6,970 nt of DNA from Bacteroidota bacterium (GTDB lineage: Bacteria > Zhuqueibacterota > Zhuqueibacteria > Zhuqueibacterales > Geothermadaptataceae). The position numbers were made by a program, and so were the translations under genes. The stretch is from contig DRLW01000726.1 in NCBI GenBank assembly GCA_011375275.1, positions 1 to 6,970 on the forward strand, written 5' to 3'. This document shows positions 1-5,245 of this stretch, in pieces (positions within the stretch are counted from its first letter, which is position 1; each line of letters begins with the position of its first letter). The notes beneath the pieces are model-generated. The model did no database searches and was not told where the DNA came from. It saw only the letters and a list, made by a program, of their open reading frames with translations.

Positions 1-25
1 CGCCCCCGATTTTGATCAGAATCAT
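1..25 (-). CDS. lysZ: Amino acid kinase N-terminus, probable LysZ (partial, cut by window edge)
   Basis: Seen: an ATG at 25 on the minus strand overlaps the TGA of the amidotransferase gene by 4 bp (ATGA). The eight visible codons read MILIKIGG. An AGGTG Shine-Dalgarno sequence lies 5 nt upstream inside the preceding gene. Known: acetylglutamate kinase/LysZ-type amino acid kinases begin with a beta-strand followed by K-x-G-G, which forms the ATP phosphate-binding loop. Inference: given lysX and lysY in the same operon, this is most likely the kinase that phosphorylates the distal carboxyl of LysW-bound aminoadipate (or glutamate), making the acyl phosphate that LysY reduces. Only eight residues are visible, so the family call rests on the KIGG motif and operon context. 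An argB-type kinase acting on a free N-acetyl substrate is the alternative. Confidence 0.62.
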
Positions 26-660
26 GGAAACACCTGTATGGTTTGGTTGGCGATCGGCTGCCAGCCCTGCTCGCCCGGGTAAACCTCCGAGCAGATGATC
101 AGCCGGCCGTCGCTGGTTTTTGTGTGCATGGTGAAATAGTCCGGGTCTTCGCTGAACTGCGAGGCGAGGTACACGCGCTGCTTGTCCGCGATGATAATGT
201 TCATGGCGCGCACGTAGCGGCTTTTACGGCTGATGATCGGCACGGCCTTGCGCACCGCCGCTGCCATGTCGCCTTTGTCGAAGCGCCGGATGAAATTGAA
301 AATCTTCTCTGCGCCGATCCGCCCGTCCGCGCGGATGGTGACGCCGCGCAGCTCACCGTTGAAGATGAACTGGTAGGTGCCGTCGGAAAAAGGCATGTTG
401 TTTTCCACGCGGATGTCTTTGTCCTGAAAAGCACTGCGCGCGTGCGCCAGCAGCAGGGTGGTTTCGCCGAAGCGGGAAAAACTGTCCTGCCACACCGGCT
501 GGATGTTGTGGTACGTCTGCCACTCGCCGCCGGCAAGCCAGGCGCAGCCCCAGCCGTGGCCCTGGTATTCGCGGCTGCTCTCCGCGATGTGCGCGAAAGC
601 CTGCAGGTGCGGCTGCATGGCAAACGGTTGTTCGGATTTAACCAACAGTAATCGGCACAT
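22..660 (-). CDS. EgtC-like class II glutamine amidotransferase / Ntn amidohydrolase in a LysW operon
   Basis: A 212-residue protein starting MCRLL. After removal of Met1, Cys2 would be the N-terminal nucleophile typical of class II amidotransferases. Other family landmarks are HGWG (35-38), the AHARSA stretch (72-77, the usual H-x-R-x-A segment), FNGEL (100-104, the usual NGE loop), and a C-terminal strand with CSEVYPGEQGW (190-200). There is no synthase, kinase or sugar-isomerase domain, so it is a stand-alone Ntn domain, as in EgtC and YafJ. It starts 3 nt after the lysY stop and its stop overlaps the next ATG by 4 bp, so it is embedded between two pathway enzymes. The start at 660 is fixed by the requirement for Cys2. 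Known: EgtC hydrolyses a gamma-glutamyl amide during ergothioneine synthesis. Inference: it may act on LysW-gamma-glutamyl conjugates or supply ammonia. Its true substrate cannot be read from sequence. Confidence 0.87.
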   Translation of the reverse strand: MCRLLLVKSEQPFAMQPHLQAFAHIAESSREYQGHGWGCAWLAGGEWQTYHNIQPVWQDSFSRFGETTLLLAHARSAFQDKDIRVENNMPFSDGTYQFIFNGELRGVTIRADGRIGAEKIFNFIRRFDKGDMAAAVRKAVPIISRKSRYVRAMNIIIADKQRVYLASQFSEDPDYFTMHTKTSDGRLIICSEVYPGEQGWQPIANQTIQVFP

Positions 661-663
661 GGC

Positions 664-1710
664 TCACACCGGATGCAGGCCGGGAAACTCCAGCCCTGTG
701 TTTTCGGGAAATCCGTGCATCAGGTTGAACGCCTGCACCGCCTGCCCGGCCGCGCCCTTCATCAGGTTGTCGATAGCGCTGATGATCACCAGCCGGTTGC
801 TGTGCGGGTCTCTTTCAAAACCGATGTCGCAGAAGTTGGTGCCGATGAGCAGCTTCGGCTCCGGGTAGCGGTAGATGCCGTCTTTCTCTTTCACGATGCG
901 GATGAACGGCTCCCGGCCATATTCGCGGCGGTACAGTTTCCACAGGTCTTTTTCCGTCAGCTCGCTTTTGGGGAAAACATGGCAGGTGGCGAGCACGCCG
1001 CGCACCATGTCGATGGAGGTCGCGGAGAAGTGGATGTGCACCGGAGCGCCCAAATCGAGCTCCTGCACCATTTCCGCCACGTGCCGGTGCCCGGCAGGCA
1101 TGAAGGAGCGCACACAGCCGCTGCGCTCCGGATGGTGCGAGGCGGTGCTGGCGCGATTGCCGCCCTCGCTGGAACCGACCTTCACTTCAACCACCGTGCG
1201 CTCTGGCTCGACCAGGCCATTTTTGAACAGGGGATACAGGGCGAGAATGGTGGCCGTGGCGTTGCAGCCCGCGCTGGAGATATGCGTTGCCTGCTGCATT
1301 TCCTGCCGGTGCAGCTCAGGAATGCCGTAGATGAATTTATGCAGCAACTCCGGCCGCGCGTGCGGCGTGCGGTACCATTTCTCGTACGCAGCGGCGTCGT
1401 TGAGACGAAAATCCGCACTCAGATCGATGATGCGGCGGCCTTTCTGCATGAAGGCATCGATGTTGTGCATGGCTTCGCCGTGGGGCAGGGCGAGGAAGAG
1501 CAGATCGCACGGCTCGAGTTCGGCGAGGGAGCAAAACCTCAGGCTGGTGGCTTTGCGCAGATTGGGGTGCGCTTTGTGCACGAATTTTCCTGCCAGCCGT
1601 TCTGAAGTCACCTGTGTGACCTCGACATGCGGGTGGAACAGCAGCAGGCGCAGCAGTTCGCCGCCGGTGTAGCCCGAGGCCCCGGCGATGGCAACGGTTA
1701 TCCGGCTCAT
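664..1710 (-). CDS. lysY: LysW-aminoadipyl/glutamyl phosphate reductase (ArgC family, LysY-like)
   Basis: A 348-residue protein of normal length for N-acetyl-gamma-glutamyl-phosphate reductases. It performs the NADPH-dependent reduction of the acyl phosphate made by the kinase to a semialdehyde, in the cytoplasm. Visible: the nucleotide-binding loop GASGYTGGELL (10-20), LPHG (75-78), DLSADFR (96-102), catalytic Cys149 in SAGCNATA, KVGSSEGG (177-184), and GHRHVAE (207-213), which includes the probable catalytic His. The C-terminal NLMKGAAGQAVQ (315-326) is a family signature. The Cys is followed by Asn-Ala-Thr, whereas classical ArgC usually has Tyr-Pro-Thr; I take this as the carrier-protein subtype, in line with the adjacent lysX. 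The start at 1710 is chosen because the protein begins at the Rossmann strand, overlaps the lysX stop by ATGA, and has a strong GGGAGGTG Shine-Dalgarno sequence within the last lysX codons. Reading upstream of 1710 in this frame is only antisense-like shadow sequence. Confidence 0.94.
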   Translation of the reverse strand: MSRITVAIAGASGYTGGELLRLLLFHPHVEVTQVTSERLAGKFVHKAHPNLRKATSLRFCSLAELEPCDLLFLALPHGEAMHNIDAFMQKGRRIIDLSADFRLNDAAAYEKWYRTPHARPELLHKFIYGIPELHRQEMQQATHISSAGCNATATILALYPLFKNGLVEPERTVVEVKVGSSEGGNRASTASHHPERSGCVRSFMPAGHRHVAEMVQELDLGAPVHIHFSATSIDMVRGVLATCHVFPKSELTEKDLWKLYRREYGREPFIRIVKEKDGIYRYPEPKLLIGTNFCDIGFERDPHSNRLVIISAIDNLMKGAAGQAVQAFNLMHGFPENTGLEFPGLHPV

Positions 1711-2558
1711 GGCACCTCCCCCTGCGCCACCGCGATGGTGTAATCGACGATGTGCTGCGGAATGTTCACGCCCGTGGTGTCGATGGAGTTCTTGAATTCC
1801 ATGGTGTAGTTGACCTCGTTTACCAGCAGGCCGTCCGCGGTTTCGAACAGGTCGATGGCGAGAATGCCGCCGCCCACGGCTTTGGCCGCCTGCAGGGAAA
1901 TTGTGCAGATTTCCTCGGTGACCGGGCAGTTGCTGGCCACTGCGCCGCGTGCCGTGTTGGTGATCCAGTGCTCGGAGCTGCGATAGATCGCCGCGATGCA
2001 GCGGTCGCCGACCACGAAACTGCGGATGTCGCGGCCGCTTTTTTCGACGTATTTCTGGATGTAAAAGATGGAGTGGTGATAGGTGCCGAGGATGCTCTTG
2101 TGCTCGAGCAGGGCCTCGGCCGCGTCGCGGTCGTTGACCTTGGCCAGCAGGCGTCCCCACGAACCGACGGCAGGCTTGAGCACCACCGGATAGCCGAGCT
2201 CCTCGATAGCCTGGATCGCCGAGGCCTCGGTAAAAGCGACGCGCACCTCCGGCTGCGGCACGCCGTCCCGGCTCAGGGCGTTGGAGGTGAGCAGCTTGTC
2301 GCCGCAGACCGTCGCCACCTGCGAGGTGTTGATGCAGCGCACACCGGCTTTTTCGAACAGGGTCAAAGCGTGCAAAGCGCGCGAGTGGTTGATGGAGCGC
2401 TCGAGCAGAACTTCGAAATCAAAGTGGTCGTGTCCCAGCCGGAAAATCAGCTCGCGGTCATCGACCATGACCAGCTCGACCTCTTTGTGTTTTTTGAATT
2501 CAGCGAGCAGCAGCTTTTCATCCTTGCGGATGAGCGAATGCAGAAAACCTATTTTCAT
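1707..2558 (-). CDS. lysX: LysW ligase LysX (RimK-like ATP-grasp)
   Basis: A 283-residue ATP-grasp ligase, the usual LysX length. Known role: it forms an amide between the alpha-amino group of alpha-aminoadipate (ArgX: glutamate) and the gamma-carboxyl of the C-terminal Glu of LysW, using ATP. Visible: N-terminal strand MKIGFLHS and RKDEKLL (11-17), VLKPAVGSWGRLLAKV (126-141, ATP-grasp lysine and glycine-rich loop), EKSGRDIRSFVVGD (172-185), NTARGA (201-206), IDLFET (235-240), and the metal-binding NEVNYTMEFKNS (247-258). TTGVNIP (261-267) lies in the region thought to set the aminoadipate versus glutamate choice, which I cannot settle here. The start at 2558 matches the expected N-terminus; a GTG at 2603 would add 15 atypical residues and has no ribosome site. 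Only a weak CGGA lies upstream of 2558. First gene of the operon visible here. Confidence 0.94.
   Translation of the reverse strand: MKIGFLHSLIRKDEKLLLAEFKKHKEVELVMVDDRELIFRLGHDHFDFEVLLERSINHSRALHALTLFEKAGVRCINTSQVATVCGDKLLTSNALSRDGVPQPEVRVAFTEASAIQAIEELGYPVVLKPAVGSWGRLLAKVNDRDAAEALLEHKSILGTYHHSIFYIQKYVEKSGRDIRSFVVGDRCIAAIYRSSEHWITNTARGAVASNCPVTEEICTISLQAAKAVGGGILAIDLFETADGLLVNEVNYTMEFKNSIDTTGVNIPQHIVDYTIAVAQGEVP
1713..1719 (-). promoter_or_regulatory. Strong internal ribosome binding site for lysY
   Basis: On the minus strand GGAGGTG ends 2 nt before the lysY ATG at 1710 (GGAGG is 4 nt away), and it overlaps the final Gly-Glu-Val codons of lysX. With the ATGA overlap it fixes the lysY start and indicates translational coupling of the two genes. 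Confidence 0.8.
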
Positions 2559-2594
2559 GATGCATATCCGTTTGAGTAAAAGATGATATTTTTC

Positions 2595-2690
2595 CCAGAG
2601 CACTTTCTGGTTTGATAATCCTGGAGCCAGATCAGCTCACTCCGCTCCCTGAACGAAGTGCTGCTTTATGAGTGCAGTGGAGCTGACTGG
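2595..2690 (-). promoter_or_regulatory. Stem-loops in the presumed lysX leader
   Basis: A long inverted repeat pairs 2627-2641 with 2676-2690. It consists of CCAG/CTGG, TCAGCTC/GAGCTGA and ACT/AGT, with a single-nucleotide bulge on each arm, enclosing 34 nt. It lies 69 to 132 nt upstream of the lysX ATG. A second small hairpin, CCAGA/TCTGG with a 6-nt loop, sits at 2595-2610. Neither is followed on the minus strand by a T-run, so they do not look like intrinsic terminators. A role in leader-based control of the operon is possible but is inference; no known riboswitch or T-box signature was recognised. Confidence 0.4.
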
Positions 2691-2825
2691 ATAAAAATAC
2701 AACTTTATATCGCAAATTTCCACGACTGGACACGTGAAATGCTCAAACGTTCACAGGAAATTATGTTTATTTTTGCAAAAAATGCATATTTATGCAAGGG
2801 CGGATAAGGGTGCAGGATGCACAAA

Positions 2826-3110
2826 CCCGTTCGTAGTGCACGCTTCAGCGTGCCCCTCAGGCTAAGGGCATCCCACCGTGGCGCGGCAACGCAGGAGCAT
2901 TGCCGCGAGAAAGTTGCGGCCCCGTTCGTAGTGCACGCTTCAGCGTGCCCCACAGTCCATGGGCATCCCACCGAGGCGCGGCAACGCAGGAGCATTGCCG
3001 CGAGAAAGTTGAGACCTCGTTCGTAGTGCACGCTTCAGCGTGCCCCACAGGCCAAGGGCATCCACACCGAGGCGCGGCAACGCAGGAGCATTGCCGCGAG
3101 ATAGTTGAAA
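2826..3110. repeat. Three tandem copies of a 95-bp two-hairpin repeat
   Basis: Three head-to-tail copies start at 2826, 2921 and 3016 with a period of exactly 95 bp. Each begins with (C/T)CGTTCGTAGT. Hairpin A follows: stem GCACGC/GCGTGC with loop TTCA, at 2838-2853, 2933-2948 and 3028-3043. A variable linker of about 28 nt containing GGGCATCC leads to hairpin B: stem CGCGGCAA/TTGCCGCG with the 10-nt loop CGCAGGAGCA, at 2882-2907, 2977-3002 and 3073-3098. Each copy ends with a short GAGA(A/T)AGTTG-like tail (ATAGTTG in copy 3). Hairpins are identical in all three copies; differences concentrate in the linker, and copy 3 has a 1-nt insertion there. Since 95 is not a multiple of three, open frames across the array are artefacts. 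It resembles REP/BIME-like interspersed repeats; the family was not recognised by name and no transposase is present. Confidence 0.93.
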
Positions 3111-3391
3111 CCTGTTTCCCACAAAGAAAGAAGCCAGAGATTTTCCGTAAAACGCCAACATCGCATGTAAACGAAAATATAGGATGACAAACTACACAGC
3201 AGGGCATCCGATTCTTCTTTCTGAATTTATCCGACACCGACATGCTATTGCCCGCTTGGGGGGGAGCCCCACACTGCTTAACACACCTTAACGCTACGTT
3301 TCTCAAAGCCAAATTGTATCAACCGGATTAATTCAAAAATTGCATTTCGTGCACGCTATGGCGCCGGTAGTGAGACGTGAAATGCCAAAAA
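3111..3391. other. Intergenic stretch without a recognisable gene
   Basis: About 280 bp between the repeat array and the methyltransferase ribosome site. It is AT-richer than the operon and contains a run of seven G at 3258-3264 and tandem CTTAAC/CCTTAAC at 3277-3291. No coding region, RNA gene or well-matched promoter was found, although the methyltransferase promoter should lie here if that gene has its own. Confidence 0.5.
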
Positions 3392-3399
3392 GGGGAGGG
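3392..3399 (+). promoter_or_regulatory. Ribosome binding site of the methyltransferase gene
   Basis: The purine run GGGGAGGG lies directly before two consecutive ATG codons at 3401 and 3404. GGAGG ends 5 nt before the ATG at 3404 but only 2 nt before 3401, so 3404 is the better-spaced start. An upstream in-frame GTG at 3377 has no comparable site and is rejected. Confidence 0.75.
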
Positions 3400-3403
3400 T
3401 ATG

Positions 3404-4228
3404 ATGCAGATCGAAGCCATTATTAAAAATGCTCTTGACTGGCAAGGTGAATCTTCGAAAAACAGCTCATTTCGGGGATTGATTCGTTGGTGGGTTGTGC
3501 GTTTGTGCTCGCCGCCGGATATGTATTCCCGCTATCAGGCTGTGTTGGGTTTGTTGAAAAAAGAGGTCGATTCACAGAGCCGTCTGCTCGAAGTCGGTTC
3601 CGGCGCGACCGGGATGACGCGCTACTGGCGACGGCATATTCATGGCGTAGATGTGCAGTTTGACGGGCCGGAGCTGGGCTATTTGAAGAAAATTCGCCTC
3701 AGTGGCGATAAATTGCCCTTTGCTGACCGGGAGTTCGATTGGGTCGTGAGTTGCGATGTCTGGGAGCATCTGGATAAAGATTTGCGCAGAAGAGTCATCC
3801 ATCAAATGCTGCGGGTCGCGAAAGAGGGAGTGATCAGCGTTGCGCCCAGTGGTGACATGAGCGTTGAAAAGGAGAAACGCCTGGCAAAATGGCTGTTGCG
3901 GCGTGGAATTGAAATTCCCGAATGGATGCTTGAGCACAGGAAGTTCGGTCTGCCGGACCGGATGGAAACCGCGCAGATCATCCGTGAAGAAGCAGAAAAA
4001 CTCGGCCGCGAAGTTGAAGTCAGAACACGCATGGTTACCAACAACCGGCTCTGGTTCTTCACCTGGAAAGTACACACGCTGGCAGAACAGTCCTTTGCAT
4101 ACCGGTTGTTGACGGTACTGCTCATTCCACTTTCATTCCCGTTGTTCTCCTGGGTTTGGCGTCTTGGTGACGGGTACAGGTGTTGCTGGGAAGCCAGGTT
4201 GTCTGCACCGGACTCGTCGCAAACGTGA
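3404..4228 (+). CDS. Class I SAM-dependent methyltransferase with hydrophobic C-terminal segment
   Basis: A 274-residue protein. Seen: motif I LLEVGSGATGMTRYW (61-75), the SAM-binding glycine loop; an acidic residue after strand 2 in GVDVQFDG (81-88); LPFADREFDWVVSCDVWEHLDK (104-125), the typical post-motif with D-x-x-E-H; and strand VISVAPSG (143-150). These identify a Rossmann-fold methyltransferase of the Methyltransf_11/25 type. A charged helical region (151-205) and NNRLWFFTW (213-221) follow. A hydrophobic stretch at about 234-253 (LLTVLLIPLSFPLFSWVWRL) could lie on or in the membrane, and then GDGYRCCWEA. A similar tail occurs in methyltransferases of surface-glycan loci (family knowledge, not tested). 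Substrate unknown. It stands alone, with the tandem repeats upstream and a fourth repeat copy 35 nt after its stop. Starts at 3401 or 3404 are both possible; 3404 fits the ribosome site better. Confidence 0.88.
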   Translation: MQIEAIIKNALDWQGESSKNSSFRGLIRWWVVRLCSPPDMYSRYQAVLGLLKKEVDSQSRLLEVGSGATGMTRYWRRHIHGVDVQFDGPELGYLKKIRLSGDKLPFADREFDWVVSCDVWEHLDKDLRRRVIHQMLRVAKEGVISVAPSGDMSVEKEKRLAKWLLRRGIEIPEWMLEHRKFGLPDRMETAQIIREEAEKLGREVEVRTRMVTNNRLWFFTWKVHTLAEQSFAYRLLTVLLIPLSFPLFSWVWRLGDGYRCCWEARLSAPDSSQT

Positions 4229-4262
4229 GTTTCCCCTGGATTCTTGCAGGCAGTGCCCCAAA

Positions 4263-4344
4263 CCCGTTCGTAGTACACGATTCATCGTGCCCCCTGGGCT
4301 ATGCATATCCCACCTGACGCGGCAACGCAGGAGCATTGCCGCGT
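4263..4344. repeat. Fourth, diverged copy of the two-hairpin repeat
   Basis: Same orientation and order of parts as the tandem array. It opens with CCCGTTCGTAGT. Hairpin A is altered to CACGA/TCGTG with the same TTCA loop (4276-4289). A diverged linker leads to hairpin B with an identical stem and loop (4318-4343), extended to 9 bp by A4317-T4344. Relative to copies 1-3 the innermost pair of hairpin A changes from C-G to A-T on both sides, while the outermost G-C pair is lost. It begins 35 nt after the methyltransferase stop. No T-run follows hairpin B, so it is not a standard terminator. Confidence 0.9.
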
Positions 4345-4647
4345 GCCGGCGGGATCATTATTCCCACATGGCAATGACACAGGCTTTGTATATCACCCCA
4401 CCTTTTCGAATATGATGGCACCTGCTGTATCAGTTCTGAAATTCCTGTTGCTGAATATTGATCTGACCCTGTTGGAATTCGGTTGTCATCATGGATTTTT
4501 TTTCTAACTTTTGCCACTCAGTTGCCCGGCGCACATAATCCCGACTGCTCTGATACCGTGCAGAGTTCTGAACACGCTCCGTGATTCACTGACCGGTCCT
4601 CCGGAACTGAAACGATCTGCATTATCCCTTTCTTTGGCAAACCGTAC

Positions 4648-4671
4648 GCGGCAACGCTGGTGCTTTACCGT
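4648..4671. repeat. Possible decayed copy of hairpin B
   Basis: The segment opens with the same ten bases as hairpin B (GCGGCAACGC) and matches 19 of the 24 core positions, ending TTTACCGT instead of ATTGCCGC. The stem is broken and no hairpin A is present at the expected distance upstream. It may be an eroded repeat remnant or a chance match. Confidence 0.3.
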
Positions 4672-4819
4672 ATCTTCCGTCAAAAGATGCAAAAAACGGG
4701 TGCCGGGGCAGAAGATCATCAGCCGGGCCGTCACGGCAGCCCCGAGACTATGGTGCTGGCGAAAAATAATGAAATCCCCTTCGGCTTGTCGTCTGCACAG
4801 GTCTGCTATAGTGTTTATA

Positions 4820-4835
4820 TATAGTGATCACCATA
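4820..4835. promoter_or_regulatory. 16-bp near-perfect palindrome
   Basis: TATAGTGATCACCATA is symmetric about a perfect GTGATCAC core, with one mismatched pair. It resembles a transcription-factor operator, but it lies about 410 bp upstream of the next start codon and no regulator is identified. Confidence 0.25.
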
Positions 4836-5044
4836 CCTGCAAGATGTCCTGATTAGCTGCGTTTTTGCTCATGATTTTCAGCCCGTCAATCTGGAGTATT
4901 TATTACCCGTAAGATTCATAAACCTTGTAAAACTTTGGCTTCGCTTTCCCACCTTAATTTATGCAACAGCGATTTCCTGTGCGATGCGCTGAGTTGACGA
5001 TAAACGGAGTGGGCCAGGGATTATTTTACGCATAATCGCGGGCA

Positions 5045-5058
5045 GATCATGCATGATC
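5045..5058. promoter_or_regulatory. 14-bp perfect palindrome upstream of the secreted-protein gene
   Basis: GATCATGCATGATC reads identically on both strands and lies about 190 bp upstream of the start at 5246. It is a candidate operator for a dimeric regulator. A palindrome of this length is only mildly unexpected by chance in 7 kb. Confidence 0.3.
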
Positions 5059-5155
5059 AGAGCAGTAAGACGGCAGTCACATCTCTGGCAGGAAAAGGAC
5101 GATTTTTGACCTGCTTTATCATAAAATAAGCGCCTCACAAGGAGAGTCGGGCTAA

Positions 5156-5229
5156 CTGAAAAATTTATTCGACGAATTGTCCCCTGTAACTCACTGATAA
5201 ATCATAGTCACGCTCTATGAATTTTTCAG
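5156..5229. repeat. 13-bp inverted repeat just before the secreted-protein gene
   Basis: CTGAAAAATTTAT (5156-5168) pairs with ATGAATTTTTCAG (5217-5229). Ten pairs are perfect, followed by one G-U and two further pairs, enclosing a 48-nt loop. The right arm ends 16 nt before the ATG at 5246. In RNA it would form a leader stem directly upstream of the start; as DNA it could be two half-sites. The role is inferred only. Confidence 0.55.
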
Positions 5230-5245
5230 GTAAACTACTCTGGAT

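Larger units (their letters stand above)
4345..5245. other. 900-bp gene-poor region
   Basis: No convincing gene was found on either strand. Open frames of about 80 codons (4585-4821) and 113 codons (4511-4849) overlap in different plus frames, show no recognisable domain, and have no ribosome site at a plausible start. An eight-T run at 4496-4503 is not preceded by a strong hairpin. AAGGAGAG at 5139-5146 resembles a ribosome site but has no start codon behind it. The palindromes and inverted repeats listed separately are the only clear structure. Confidence 0.5.

Noticed and set aside
1711..2160. N-terminal extension of the reductase frame upstream of 1710
   Set aside because: It lies antiphase within lysX, is low-complexity Arg/His-rich, and the true start has a strong ribosome site and the expected Rossmann strand.
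2691..2800. Sigma-70-like promoter for lysX (TATAAA on the minus strand near 2705)
   Set aside because: A TATAAA-like box is present, but no acceptable -35 element lies at 16-18 bp, and the region is simply AT-rich.
2826..3110. CRISPR array
   Set aside because: The 95-bp period, near-identical units, strong internal hairpins and absence of unique spacers of constant length do not fit.
2705..3312. Open reading frames on both strands across the repeat array, rich in repeated peptides such as RGNAPALPR
   Set aside because: They are translations of the 95-bp repeat, whose period is not a multiple of three, so successive copies fall in different frames. No ribosome site or domain supports them.
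3346..3357. Hairpin A-like sequence TTCGTGCACGCT before the methyltransferase
   Set aside because: Only about 12 bases resemble the repeat, and neither the second stem arm nor hairpin B follows.
4496..4503. Intrinsic terminator at the eight-T run
   Set aside because: No stable GC-rich stem immediately precedes it; only a weak AATTCC/GGAATT pairing with a long loop is present.
4299..4517. Minus-strand 72-codon open frame
   Set aside because: It runs into the hairpin B repeat, starts at GTG without a ribosome site, and has no recognisable domain.
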